NCBI GenBank assembly: GCA_019614645.1
Contig: JABWDB010000070.1
Coordinates: 806,001 to 870,000, forward strand
Length of the DNA stretch: 64,000 nt
Source: Stratiolaelaps scimitus
Taxonomy: Eukaryota > Arthropoda > Arachnida > Mesostigmata > Laelapidae
Direction of reading: 5' to 3'
Shown: in pieces, positions 22,290 to 34,073 of the stretch
Position numbering within the stretch: the first letter of the stretch is position 1
How the letters are laid out: each line of letters opens with the position of its first letter
The notes under the pieces: model-generated
Databases searched by the model: none
What the model saw: the letters and a program-made list of their open reading frames with translations, nothing else
Told to the model about the DNA's origin: nothing
Position numbers and translations under genes: made by a program

Positions 22290-25267
22290 GTAACCCATGT
22301 CGTTCGACCGCCTGCTGTATCATAACTACGCTGTTCGCAACTTCGTAATGATGTGTTTTCGTCTTAACACATAACACAATTTCGCGCCATTAAGATAAAG
22401 TGCTGATGAGCACAAGACGATTGTGGTTTAAAGCTTGCACTTACGGAACAATAAAAAAAAAAAATATATATATATATAGAAAGTTCGCATATAAGTAGGA
22501 AGGGTATAACCCTTATCGTACGACTCGATATCGTCCGCACTGCTGCGTGATGACGAAAGATGGTTACCAAGACAGGAACTTATAATTGAAACAGCTGCCC
22601 CTATCTGAAAGCGCAGAGCAAAGGTCTAAGTTCGTCAAAAACACCTGCTTGATCCAGCGAGCTCCTCATCCCAACGAGTCTCAACTGATCGTATCTGAAG
22701 TACTACAACACAAACTTGAAACATGAGGTTGTACATGAAGCTGCCCGAGAACAGTTTGTGTTAACTTATAGCTCCGCTTAAAGGCTTACTGCTCACGGCA
22801 CGGTGGGGAGCAGCACTACGGGTAGTTGACGTAAGGCGACTCGAGAAAGTTTGTACTCTCGGGCAGGTTAAGGATAAAACTTGAGCGTGCTGAACGATAC
22901 AAACGATCAATAATAGTATAGGGAATTTTTTTGCTATTTTGAGATTGGACGTTTGGCCGCGTCGAGAGCTGGCTTCCCTCAGCCAAAATGCCCAGGGTCA
23001 GCTCTTTTAAGCAAACATGTAGTTAGACCAAAACTATGGGCGAAACTGAAGTTTTGAAAATTGAAATACTTATGATACAGAATCTATTAAAGAGCGACAA
23101 CGTGTTTTTACTGTAAAAGACATGTGATCGAACCAAAAAGCAGCTCATCCACCCAGTGGCTAAAGAGGGGAGCGGTTTTAGGTGGTGGGGGTCAGTAGTG
23201 AGTGGTAAATTTCCGTCCGGGACTATATAACTGTAATTTGCAGCCATTCTTATAAAGGAGATATTCGTGCGTATTAGAAGAATAAAGTTGCGTTATATAT
23301 TCGATCACAGTAAAACAAAGAGAAAAAGACACTTTGACGTTCATCTATGTGACCAACGCCAGGGTGATGTCGTTCATCGTGAAACCATCGCCACCTTGCT
23401 TGGCTGGCACTACCGGAGTGCACCCCCCCGCTGAGTGCATGAGTCTAAGTCTAAGTCTCTGTCACTTGGTCCTCTGTTCTCCAGACCAACACAGCACACA
23501 GCTTCAAAGGAGAGACAAGCCAATGATAATTCTCACATAGAGCGACACAGGCGGCGAGGACTGGACCGAAGAATGCGCAAATCCCAAGATCCCTCATAGT
23601 GGCGACAGAGAACGAACACTGGAAAGGGGCAGGATACACTGCGCTGAGAGCATAAGGTCTGAGGACATCAGCAAGGGATGGGGAATGACAAACATCACAG
23701 TTGCGCCTTGCTCGCAGTCAGAGCCTTCCTCACAACCAAAGAAAGTGAGGGTCCTCCGGCTGTGTGGGTAAGGCCGGAGGGTGGCTTTCCGCGCCACCCC
23801 GATCAGTCCGGCATTTGCCGGATAGAAGCAAGAAATCCCGAGGGTACCGGTCCATTTTACGTGAAAACCCCGGAACTGTGCCCTGGGGCGGTTTGCTGCG
23901 AGAATTCCTTCCAACGATGAAACTCCTGCTTTAATCAAGACGGATGAAGAAGTCCGCGGCCAGGTATTAAATCCCTTCAAATGACTCCATCATGAAGGCA
24001 TGCATACAAACATCTATAACGCGACAGAAAAGCACATCTTTGCTTCCCGGCAGGGTGTTCACCTAGTGTCAATGCGCACGGTACAGTTGAGAGACGATGA
24101 GCGCGAGAATGAAGGAATGATCAATATAAATTGTAAAGCAAATGGCGAAATTTGAATTTTATTTAATTTCACTCGTGGAATTATCAGATTAAATGACCGC
24201 CCACAACCTTAACGCAATCCTATAAGAGGATAAGCAGCGTTTAACGATGGGATAAATAGAGTCCTTATAAAATTTAGGTTTAGACATTTCCTATTGTTTT
24301 TGTTAGTTTAAAGGTCATGCTATCATCTGAATTTATATTGACCGAGAAAACCAAGCAAAGCATTCGGCGGAAATATACATCCGAAGCCTTTAAACTTTGT
24401 AACTCCTCCACGTAGTGTAACGTTCCGAATGTTGTGTTCCCCAATGTTATGTAGCGCTCATTCTACATCCCTCACGAATCTTTGTTCTGTCGAACAGAAA
24501 CCAGAAGGTCACAGTGGTACACAGCTAACCGTAAAATAGGTTCACCATATACATCTTAGCTCGAACTCGGTCTTCTCCTTTCCTGGAGGGCCTGCCAACC
24601 CTAGGGTATTGCTAGGTTTGAGGTTCAGACTCTCTCTCTCTCTCTCTTTGAGCTAAGCTATCGGGAGGAGCCGGAACACGCTGAAGGATTCGCCCAGAAG
24701 GCGAACGTCGAAATCTTCAATTTTACCCATACACACATCCAAAATATAGTACGCATAGCCACATGGATACTACATCCCTTCAGACTTTGTTTCGTGTTTC
24801 GGACTTTTTCACATACTTTGAGGAGGGACGACGTTTAGACGCAAAAACGTCGAGAATGTTACCATGAGACACAGTGTTTGGTTGTTCCGAACCGGTAGAT
24901 CGTGGAGTTTCCTTCGCTTAGACCCGATTTATCATAATTCGTTTTCCTGACCGTCGGTGACTTTGCCCATGAAAATGCAGTTGCAGCAGAAACAGTTTGT
25001 TGTCCATTTGTTATAAAAAAAAATAGTGCCAGTCCGTGCTATGCCCGTGCACCTACGGGTCTCCTGCGATTGCAAGGCGCACCTCTTTTCGGAACTTAGT
25101 CACCATGCAGCCTCCGTAGACCCAGACATCTATACAATAACCACAAAGGCAACGTGACGATCGATGACATGGTATAGCCTGTGTATAGCATACACATACA
25201 TATCTTCGTCACCGATTTGTGGCAGAGTTGATCGCCGTCTCATATTGACCTGCTGCCCACTACTCAC
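22290..25267. other. No firmly supported gene
   Basis: Mostly AT-rich. Contains a poly-A/TA tract at 22451-22478, a (CT)n run near 24630-24648, and a possible 50-base exon at 23718-23767 (see rejected list). Open frames at 23594-23980 occur on both strands without strong splice support. Confidence 0.45.
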
Positions 25268-25384
25268 AACAGTCAGCGAAGCTGGACCAAACAGCCACCC
25301 ACGTTGGCGGCAAAGTGGCCCAACGGCCGAATCGCCCCAATCGTTCCTCTTATGTCCTGCTGTGTCCTGTTCGCCTAACGACAT
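25268..25384 (-). CDS. Candidate initiator exon, unknown protein
   Basis: The ATG at 25384 has G at -3 and opens 39 codons ending exactly in phase 0 at a GTGAGT donor. It reads MSLGEQDTAGHKRNDWGDSA and ends LFGPASLTV. The plus strand over the same bases is open too, but lacks comparable signals. It lies 0.3 kb downstream of a candidate terminal exon on the same strand (25676-25830), suggesting a gene boundary between them. Confidence 0.36.
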
Positions 25385-25675
25385 TTCACACTTCTTCTCA
25401 CACGATCGTGCGTTCTCTCCCTATCTATCTATCTCGTTAAGTGAATGGCCCGGGCGAATTGTACGCCGGCGTATCGTTTTAGTGTATCGCTCGTACGGTA
25501 TCGACTCGAGAGCGCTCGACCCGCTGGTTGCTTACTGGATCCATGTTCACCGAATAGCTGGCTGTCTCTGACTATAGCAATTATCGTCTGTCTCCATAGT
25601 GCACGCTTGCGTAGACGACTGAACAGCCAAGACAGAGAATATAAGGAGGGCAGTAGCGCTGATACGCGTAGAGTA

Positions 25676-25830
25676 CTAGCTGCTGTACATGTAGTTGTAG
25701 GGCAATATTGCTAGCACAGTTCGGTCGAGAGGGGGGCAGCGGTTTGGCGGGGGGGGCAGCTGGGGTGCGAATGATGGTGGCTGGCTCGCACTAAAATTGG
25801 TCGAATGGCGAATGGGGAGTGCTGCTGGTG
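25676..25830 (-). CDS. Candidate terminal exon, Pro-rich
   Basis: An exceptionally pyrimidine-rich acceptor (TTATTTCCGCGTCGTTTTGTCGTATCCAG) is followed by two bases, 50 codons and a TAG. The peptide is Ala/Pro/Ser-rich (SASQPPSFAPQLPPPPNRCP) and ends in ILPYNYMYSS. The Pro run coincides with G runs on the plus strand. No family is recognised. Confidence 0.37.
25729..25776 (+). repeat. G-rich, quadruplex-prone tract
   Basis: G runs of 6, 8 and 4 bases lie within about 45 bases of the plus strand, opposite the Pro-rich codons of the candidate exon 25676-25830. Confidence 0.5.
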
Positions 25831-27301
25831 CTGGATACGACAAAACGACGCGGAAATAAACGACGACATTAAAGGAATAAAAAGAAGCAGAACTGAGAAC
25901 GGAACCCCACCAACACCACCCTTCGATGGCGGTAACCACTTTCATACGGTTTTCGCTCTACGATAGTGAATTTCAGTGTTTCATATATATATAAATGTAT
26001 ACTTCATATATGCGAGGGTATTATATGATGAGCCGGTGCGCTCTTTATTGGTGCATACGTCACGTCATGGAAATACAGAACAATTGTCGAGAGGTTTGGT
26101 GCAAAACCGGCGGGAACATGAGATCGTTCAGGTTGTTCTAACGAGACATTTGGTGCCGGTGATTCCTCAGACGCTGTTTCGTTTGTATTGATCAGTGGAA
26201 TTCGCTGTATTTACTAGTTAAGCATAACTTCAGCTAACTCAGCTCTTGCCTTTGAATTTGACTAAAGTATATCTCAAGAAATATAGCGACTTGTGCCACA
26301 GTTGGTATGACAAGATCGATCCAGCGTGCGAATACGCCCCACACGTGATTGTCGACGATTTATGTTGATGATTGGGCAGATTTGGTTTTATGAACAAGAG
26401 CAGCGCAGGTCAAGCCTATGTAGATCTTGCATAGTTAGCACACTGTGTTGCCAAGTCCTTTATTTACCGCCGAAGGTATACAGTCTGAGAACAAGACCTA
26501 CGTGGAACTTTTATTTGAATTGAGCTCGTACGTTCTACTTCGATTGAGACAATTATACTCAGATAGTCAATGGTAACCAGTCAACTCAGATGTTCGTTTA
26601 TATATCGCTCACTCACCGTGGGTTGTGTCGAGGCTAAATACTAGGGGTTCTGTTGGTTCCACTGTACTTCTAATTAAATTTCGTTGGCCTCATGCCTAAT
26701 CTGGCGAGTATAATCCGAATATCAACAGCAGTGACAAGAGAGATGGATGAACAGATAGACAGATAGGTCACATGGATATGCATAGATAGTAGTGTTCGTG
26801 TATAAATGGGTATATGTATTTGTTCACCATTCAGGATCGAGATCGACGCACAATCCATAGAACAATCGACAAAAGACTACGGCCTACGGCCTACGAGTAC
26901 ATTAGAGCTGATTAGGTCCTATTAACAGGACAAGACCCGGTACGCAAACGTACATGGTCGGAGCCCGCACAGGTCAGGCCAGTGGTGCAGCGGGGCGATT
27001 GAGTAATAACCCGGGTAAGGGCCACAAGAGCTGAGACAGACGACAATGACCGGGCGAATGATACGAGTCACTCCCCGCTATGGGGCCTTGAGGAAGGCAC
27101 CACCACGGCAACCCGCTGTGTAACAGGCGAACGGCTCTTCGAGGCACTATTTGCACAGACACATGGAAGACACACACGGACCCAGTACAAATACAAATGT
27201 TGGTGTACGTTGACGATTGCCTATGTGTGTAATATCTGTCGTGTATTATCTTCGCTAGTGGCTCCTCCGTTGTAAATGAGCAGCAGATCCAATATATATA
27301 T

Positions 27302-27340
<39 letters not shown>

Positions 27341-28783
27341 ATCGTTGTTTTATGACCTCTTTCGATATGGTTCCATGTTTACAGACGACGACCATGAGGA
27401 TAGTAGCAGACTGTCTATCGGAGTTGTGACTATCAATGAATGTGTATTTGAGAATATTTGTGGATTATTATCGTTTATTCAAACATCCGTGGATCCGTAC
27501 AGTATTCGACCCTTGAGTTGAGCGAGCCAGTATAATTCGTGAGATGGCAATATTTAGCGAATCCGAGGGCTGCAATCCTGGCAGACGTGCCAGTATCGGC
27601 TTACATGTTTACTGAATATCACGTATTAGTTCTTAGCCTGTAATCGATGTAGCCCAAACGACAGCCAAGGTCTTGGTGGGGAACCACTCACGTAATTGCA
27701 CAATTCTTACCAAACTCCAAGAGTTGGTATGTTCTGCTAGAATTTGTGTAAATAATGCTTGGAGCTGACCTCGTGAAGGGTGTTGACTGAACTCTGACAA
27801 TTATCAATACATCGATTTCAACGAGGTACTCTATTTTATTATTGTTGAACATTACGACAGCAGCGGGAACTTGGCAATTTTGGAGTGCTCTTAGGCCGCT
27901 TTTTCGATATCTCTCTCTTTATATATATATATATATATACACTCCTAAATTATATAAAAATACACTATAATTTGATAAAACTAGTCATAGCTACTAACCT
28001 GTAACTGAGGCGAATCTCGAATCTCGCCTCGATTGCCCTGCCCGACTTCGCAGGAATATTATTCCCAACTTTTCCACACGAGAGCGTACTGCGATCTTCA
28101 CTAATCTCATCATAAGATTTTAGTCGGTATATCTCATTGACATGAGAGGAGCAAAAGTAAATTTAACTGAGCATATTCCAGTTATTTTTTACGCACGTAT
28201 AGTCTAACTTAGCCGGACGGAACGCACCATTAATAGGAATTTTTCTCCTAGGAATATTTCCTAAGGATTTTTTTCAAGGGTATGAGAGCTATCGGGAGGA
28301 GAGGACACTTGACGCTTAGAGGTATTCCCTGCCGCTTAGTGTCCCTAAAGGGGAAAGAACGAAAGCCTGGCTAGCCAGCAAAGAGTACGCAAAATTTAGA
28401 TAGAACTGCATGAAGAGAAGTGCTGGGCCTGCGCTGGGCCAGGCTATGCTGGGTAACGAAATGAAAGGCGGAAGCATGTCTAGTGGTCCGCCTTATTAAG
28501 GCACCTCCTTGAGAAGAGGTAGTGGTGGAGTTGAATATTTCGTAGACGCAACGGATAGGTCTACGACTACTTGCGCACGGCGGCGCGGTAGGTCGGTACG
28601 GCCGCAGTAGTGGTGGCGATGGCGGCGGTCATTATGCAAATAGCTGATCCGGGACCATCAAAAGGTTTTTTGCCTCTCGAACTCGCTCGCGCACACCGTT
28701 TCGCCCCCGGGTTCCTGTTTCGAGTATCAGGTCTCGATGTCTGAGCGGATAACAGGGACGCTTTTGTAAGGTGGCCCTGGTTA
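25831..28783. other. AT-rich intergenic or intronic DNA
   Basis: Includes (TA)n at 27292-27338 and near 27920-27940. Also holds TACGGCC tandem units near 26878-26897 and a short block at about 28486-28500 resembling the SINE B tail (GGTCCGCCTTAT). Short frames have no splice support. Confidence 0.5.
27292..27338. repeat. (TA)n microsatellite
   Basis: About 23 TA units interrupted once by AAATA. This is the longest TA run in the window. Confidence 0.9.
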
Positions 28784-29093
28784 GCGGCCAGACTCCCTGC
28801 TCCTTGGGAATGCTTTTGCGGCAGCCACTGCTAGTCCCGCTTCTATCCAGGAGCTAACAGCGACCGCCGTCGATACCCCAGTGTGCGCAGCTTTCCCTTG
28901 CCAAGACGTGTGTGAGCGCCAGCCAGCGAGCCTTATTTTTCCATATATGGTGGCTGTAGGGAAAACAGCTCGTCTCGTCGTGCTAGCGTGGGACCCCCAG
29001 CCGGGACCAGACAAGAGGTTCCAACCCCTTCCGCCCCCTCTCCTCACCGGGCGTCTGCCTCGACTGACACAGTTCACGACAGATAGAACGTAG
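28784..29093 (+). CDS. Candidate open frame in a GC-rich island
   Basis: 102 codons are open from a TAG at 28781 to a TAG at 29091. The peptide includes SIQELTATAVDTPVCAAFPC and LIFPYMVAVGKTARLVVLAW, then a Pro-rich end. A weak acceptor (GGTGGCCCTGGTTAG) sits at its left edge. The minus strand is also open (28781-29125) but gives a more biased Arg/Gly/Ser peptide. It is either a terminal exon or chance. Confidence 0.27.
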
Positions 29094-30156
29094 CAGCTAG
29101 GTAGAGAAAGACTGGCATATAGCATAAGATCTAGACGTAAAAAAAAACACCCTTAGGGAAACAGACTGCAGGAGTGGAAGAGCAACGCGAACGGTACATT
29201 TCGGCGAAGGAAAAAGGCGTGTTGATCCTAAGGGGTGCAGGACCTTTGATTCCATTGCTTTCCGTCCTGACAGATAAACCAGCAAAAAGGCCCTGTCTGG
29301 CGACGTACCCTCAAGGTCATAAGGAAGCATCCTCGGTCATATTCCTATTCGATCCGAAATGCGTAGGTTCAATAAGCGGAAGGAGGGTTGAAGACGCCCT
29401 GCAGCACACACTCTCTCAGGATTTTCTATTATATATATGTATACATATATATATGTGTGTGCGAGCGCCGGTGCTCGTCGCTCACAAACGGCGAAAGCGG
29501 CGACGTGCTCGTTTCGACTTTCGAGACATTTTCAACGAAAACTACAATGGCGCCGACTTGCGTCGACCATTGACGCAACAGCAACATCAAACGCAATCTT
29601 TCGAATGTAGTCTTCGATCGTTATTCGACTACCATGCAGGAGCGTCGTCTTGGTTTTAAGGGAACTAGGGCACTAAACATCGACTGATATATATATATAT
29701 ATACGCACGTCGGTATTGCTGAGATCGCTATCAAATGTTACTCTTCCACATTGAATTATTCGAAAGTAGGAGTTACACACTATTATATTATGGCGAACAC
29801 CTTGCAAGTGAAGTCCGCTGTCTATGATGAATTTTCACCTTAGACTTCCCAAAGCGAAGGTCCGACAAGAGTGAGTCCGGAGTTTGTAAAAAAATAGCTT
29901 CTCTTTTTGTTCTCTATTTTTCCTCTGCGAGTTTACGATATCATTCAAAGCTCGCCAAAGTTTGTTTCTACACCGTATCCTTACGATGGATATTTATTTA
30001 TCAAATTCGGTACCGGCGATTATTGTCCAGGTGCTCAGATAGTACTCACCGACTCGAATCATTCACGACCGGGCTCTTGCACTTTTCCAAAGTTGTCAAC
30101 CCCTCCCCCTCTCTCTCTCTCTTCCCTCGTCTCAACGCTAAGTTCTTCTTCTTCAG
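29094..30156. other. No firmly supported gene
   Basis: Holds a 161-codon plus-strand frame (29174-29659) that runs through a TA microsatellite at 29431-29456, a second TA run at 29687-29702, and a CT run at 30106-30121. The CT run forms the polypyrimidine tract of the next acceptor. Confidence 0.4.
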
Positions 30157-30458
30157 CAATTAGCCAGGAAAGCGATGTTGGTGTACACGAAGCTGTCAGG
30201 GCGAGCACGCCAAACGAACGACTCCGACGAGGACGGGTCCAAGGGCGTCGTGCCGGCGCCTGTGGTCACGCCACAGCGCGTCCGTTGTGTCGCCAGCAGG
30301 CGGTGTGCCGTCGGTTCAGCCGGCTGGTTGGTTGGCAGGCCCTCCTACTGCTGTAGCCGCCCTCAAGTCGCCCGCCAGCCGCCTGAGCTTGGAACGGATG
30401 TACGTCTGTTACCATTTGCCATGACACCGATGTGCTTGCTTGCTTGCTGTGCCGGTCG
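30157..30458 (+). CDS. Candidate gene, exon a
   Basis: A long CT-rich tract ending TTCTTCTTCTTCAG forms a very strong acceptor, and a GTAAGA donor closes the exon. 100 codons plus two bases are open. The peptide begins QLARKAMLVYTKLSGRARQT, followed by NDSDEDGSKGVVPAPVVTP. Phase matches exon b at 30900, giving an Arg codon across the junction over a 441-base intron. Codons favour C or G at third positions. Confidence 0.42.
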
Positions 30459-30899
30459 GTAAGACGTCGGTGCTCTCTAGCATCGCGTCGCTCGACCACC
30501 CGTCCAGCAGCCTGCAAGCTGCAAGGCCCGCTCACCAACGAAGCGTTGTCAACCACTGCAGAGGCTAAATTACCCGGAACGCTGTTGTCAGCGTACTGGT
30601 GTGCTACACAGCTCTGCAGTGAGTGTCCGTTGGCTCGGCTTTGTCGCCAGGCGACGACGGCAGTAACAGCAGCAGTAGTAGTAGCAGTAGCAGCAGCAGC
30701 TGAGAAGAAGAACGACGGATGGCGCTTTTGTAGATCCGTCTACCGCGGCGACGGCAGCGGTGACGAAGCTCATGTCGTCATCGCTGCTTTCGGCAGAATG
30801 ACGACCACCTATACGTCGTCATTGTTGCCTACTTAGCTTCGGCGACTACCGGGCCAAACCCGAGCCACAGACAGCGACAGACCCATCTCCTGCCGATAG

Positions 30900-31003
30900 C
30901 CTATCCCAGACGGGCGAGCCGCCCGATTCAACGCCAAGATGCTGCTGCTGCTATGCTATGGCTGCTGCTGCTGCTGCTGAGAAGGTGTCGATGATGATTG
31001 TCG
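30900..31003 (+). CDS. Candidate gene, exon b
   Basis: The acceptor CATCTCCTGCCGATAG and a consensus GTGAGT donor bracket one base, 34 codons and one base. The peptide reads LSQTGEPPDSTPRCCCCYAM, a six-Ala run from GCT repeats, then EKVSMMIV. It is phase-compatible with exon a upstream and exon c downstream. The Ala/Cys runs come from a GCT repeat, which is the main doubt. Confidence 0.38.
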
Positions 31004-31463
31004 GTGAGTATACGGCGGAGAAGACGCTCAGTACAAAGGCTTACGCAATCGGCTGGACGCTAAGCGTCTGGTTAGACCGGAGGATAACAATAATAATAAT
31101 AATAGTAATAAAAAAAGGCAAGAAGACAATAAAAAAACATAGCTTGTTTTGACAATTGAAATATCCTGTCTCATCGAACCGCAGGCGCTTCTGCTGTACG
31201 GGATTCCGTAGAGCGCAGCTTTGTCAATTTGAAATCACAGGGAATCACCTATTATAATAGTTTCAATACAGTAGGGCACATATGACGATCATTGATGTGA
31301 TGTGATCTCGAGCCTGCATTTTTTGTGTTGTAACAAACTCGTTTATCTACATCGTAAAATCCAATGTGCTCAATCCATCATATATCTACACATGGTTGTA
31401 CGGCTTCGAGTATTATAGGTGCCGTGTCATAATATTTACATATGTCTGTCTGTGTGTGCGTAG

Positions 31464-31645
31464 GTGTGCTGCAAAGAATCGCCTGCAGGATGCGCTGTGT
31501 TATCAAAGATGGACGTTTATTCCTTGGAATGCATCCAAGTTGCATCCTCACGACTTCGACGAGACGCATTTGGGATGCGAACGCGATTTTGCGGACTCGC
31601 ACGCTGCTGGCTCGCATAGCGCCGGCCCGGCGACTTCATGACTGA
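31464..31645 (+). CDS. Candidate gene, terminal exon c, Sm-like motif
   Basis: The acceptor TGTCTGTGTGTGCGTAG is followed by two bases (phase-compatible with exon b), 59 codons and a TGA. The segment LQRIACRMRCVIKDGRLFLG resembles the Sm1 motif of Sm/LSm RNA-binding proteins (R-R-V-x-L-x-D-G-R-x-F-x-G). WDANAIL could be the D-x-N part but is about ten residues too far away. NAA38/LSMD1-like or Sm-like are possibilities. An alternative overlapping frame is also open. Confidence 0.35.
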
Positions 31646-31759
31646 AGAGGAGAGGCTCTCTCTCACAGCTTCCGACCAGGAACCCTCAGCTACCATGCAC
31701 TTCAGGGTGGATGGACATCCATCCCCTAGGCGCTTTTCGCATGCGCGAGCTTAGGTCAA

Positions 31760-31907
31760 TTAGGGCAGCGTGCCCGCATCGTCGGCACCGTCATCGACGT
31801 TCGGTGCGGCCGAGCTGGGATAACCCGTGGCGGTAGAAGCGGCGGCCGCGGCCCTCTCAGAGTTCCGAAGAGGCGGGCAATCAATGCGAGCAGAGATCGC
31901 TCCCTTG
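31760..31907 (-). CDS. Candidate terminal exon, acidic C-terminus
   Basis: The acceptor TGGTATCATTTAATCAG opens one base, 48 codons and a TAA. The peptide is KGAISARIDCPPLRNSERAA, a mixed-codon Ala run, then SSAAPNVDDGADDAGTLP. The mixed codons in the Ala run and GC-rich third positions argue for coding. Its 3' end faces the plus-strand gene ending at 31645, a convergent arrangement 114 bases apart. Confidence 0.4.
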
Positions 31908-32772
31908 CTGATTAAATGATACCAATCACGACACGGCGTTAATAGATTCATTTTACGCTCAAAAATTAAGCGATGTAGCAAACTTTCAAGAACAAATTGG
32001 AAGACCATAATTTGTTGTGGCGGTGATTGCAAACCTCTGTGTGACGTGCAATTAGTTATATGGGGCCGCTGAATTCAACAGCGGCGGTCACCACTCTCGC
32101 GGCGAGCCGTCGATGAGCAAACGCGTGCGGCGCCGCTCTTTGTGTGTCAGATACATCAGGAATCACCTTGGTGATTCTTCTGTGGATTATTTCGTTAACC
32201 TTAATTTAAGTTCGGCGCTTCGCCTTGTTGTAGGAGTACTTCGGGAGCAGCCTAAAAGATCCATAACATGATGTGGTATTATATCGATGATGTACTTTCA
32301 TGAGAAATGTTTCGATCGTGAGAATTTCTGAGGAATATTTCGAGAAAAAAACACACACACACATTAGGGAGCCCCGGTACATCTCTGATGAAAGATGAAT
32401 ACACTACATTATTCCCTAGGGATGATTTCAGCAGTTCACACAGCGATCTCAACGATGTAGGCTGCATTCTACATGTATTGCATGTGTTCCAAATTTGTCC
32501 TTACAACTCGGAGCGTCTAAGTGCAATCCGTTGCAGTACAAATAATTACTCGAAAAAAATGCAACTCCACTATGGTTCTGAAGCATTTATGATATAACAT
32601 ACACACATGTGGTAGACATGTAAGTAGACATTGCTGCTAATTCAAGCACAGGTTTTATTTTGAAGGGATATGCGTTCCAGGTAACTGCGCCACTGGGGTG
32701 TCACGGGCTGCGCAGCAGCAGCAGCAACAGACGTTTTCTTGAAGATGCGCGTATTTGAACTCTCTTCGCCAG

Positions 32773-32860
32773 ATTTATGGGCGACGTTGCTGGCACTACG
32801 CCATATCCGAACTATTCGCTATACAATGCGCTACTCGTCTCAGCGATTGGAATTGGCGAG
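32773..32860 (+). CDS. Candidate gene, exon a
   Basis: The acceptor TGAACTCTCTTCGCCAG and a GTAGGC donor bracket one base plus 29 codons. The peptide FMGDVAGTTPYPNYSLYNAL continues into the hydrophobic LVSAIGIGE. It ends in phase 0, matching the next candidate exon at 33076 over a 215-base intron. Confidence 0.35.
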
Positions 32861-33075
32861 GTAGGCGATATTCGGACATTGTAAGGTACTTCAACATTTA
32901 TTACTTCACTCGAAATTATAGAATTTGCTTTAATTCAATTGAAAATGTACTTTACCTTGCATATATCTAGATTTATACAACGCATATGATAGGTCGAACG
33001 TACAGCAACGGTATCGTTATCATATTCAAACCTGTCTGTTATACAGTGCATTCTTGTAGATATTCGACATTACAG

Positions 33076-33159
33076 CGGATCGGGGAGAGCGGGGAGAGGC
33101 TTACTTTCGAGGCTAGTCGTTATTATCATAGGCGCAAGCTGTATCCGAGAAGCCTAAGG
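33076..33159 (+). CDS. Candidate gene, exon b
   Basis: The acceptor GTAGATATTCGACATTACAG and a GTAACG donor enclose exactly 28 codons. The peptide RIGESGERLTFEASRYYHRR continues KLYPRSLR. Phase 0 at both ends agrees with exons at 32773-32860 and 33574-33639. The family is not recognised. Confidence 0.35.
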
Positions 33160-33573
33160 GTAACGATCTTGGGACACGTCCCCTAGCGAATAGTCATTTG
33201 CGGCCAATTCATTTGAGATTCACATTAACGGTTTCTATGTGACATGATTCACTCGGCGTTGGCATTAAAAGATCATTCGGCCCTACATTTTGGGAGGTAG
33301 TCATAAGCCATTGATATGAAGCATCCATTGGTTCGACCATGGCCGATTTGTGAATAACTTAGGTCCCTGTACGCGATTGGGTGTGGTAGGTTTGTTGAGA
33401 GGTGAGCTTGCAGTAATTTGTCTTACCCTATCCTAGTTTTGTTCATATCTAAACTTCTGTCAGGGTTCTGCCGGTGTGCACATGGCTAGTTCACATCTGA
33501 AGTCTACAACTGTAATTTACATATTTCACAACGGCATACACAGTTGTCTCATTTCAATCGTCCCTTAATGCAG

Positions 33574-33639
33574 CAGAATTTTAACAGCTTCAACCGGATG
33601 CACTCACATACACTTAAGCAAAAACGGGTCATCCGGAAG
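33574..33639 (+). CDS. Candidate gene, exon c
   Basis: The acceptor ATCGTCCCTTAATGCAG and the consensus donor GGAAG|GTACGG enclose exactly 22 codons (QNFNSFNRMHSHTLKQKRVI then RK). Phase 0 at both ends fits the neighbouring candidates. The peptide is basic. Confidence 0.35.
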
Positions 33640-33736
33640 GTACGGTGCTTAACAATAACATCGTCTGGTTTTATAGAGCTTAATTGTTTTAGTTCATATC
33701 TCCGATGTGTTTTTTTTCTCTTTGTCGCCACATCAG

Positions 33737-33895
33737 CTGCTTCAGCTGAGGCCGATTCGACGTGCCCCCTGTGCTATGGCAAACACGCTATCTATTATAT
33801 TATTGCGACGCCGCACATGGCCAAAATGGGAATTTGGTTGTGCGCGACACGAATCGCTCTCTCTCTCTCTATTTAGGGTTCCATATTACTACTAG
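33737..33895 (+). CDS. Candidate gene, terminal exon d
   Basis: A T-rich acceptor (GTTTTTTTTCTCTTTGTCGCCACATCAG) opens 52 codons and a TAG in phase 0. A second in-frame AG occurs nine bases later. The peptide LLQLRPIRRAPCAMANTLSI is followed by LLRRRTWPKWEFGCARHESL and a short CT-repeat-encoded end. Another frame over the same bases is also open, so the frame rests on phase agreement with exon c. Confidence 0.3.
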   Translation: MLQLRPIRRAPCAMANTLSIILLRRRTWPKWEFGCARHESLSLSLFRVPYYY

Positions 33896-34073
33896 TGGCA
33901 GTAGATAGCATGTTCCTATTGTTGAACTGGAGCACAAGACCTGACGGTTTCGCGTTCGTCTTAGATTGAACAGTACACTCGAAGACGTATGCCGACTGCC
34001 GGCGATGGCACTAAGGTGCTAATGAACACCTCCATTAGGCAACCAGTATGGCGGTTCTCTTCCTGCAGCTTAC

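Noticed and set aside
23718..23767. 50-base exon between GCTCGCAG and GTAAGG (plus strand)
   Set aside because: The sites are fair, but 16 codons are too few to distinguish from chance and no phase-compatible neighbour was found.
29174..29659. 161-codon plus-strand ORF
   Set aside because: It crosses a TA microsatellite (Tyr-Ile run) and has no clear start. The first half up to a GTAGGT near 29362 might be an exon, but the acceptor is poor.
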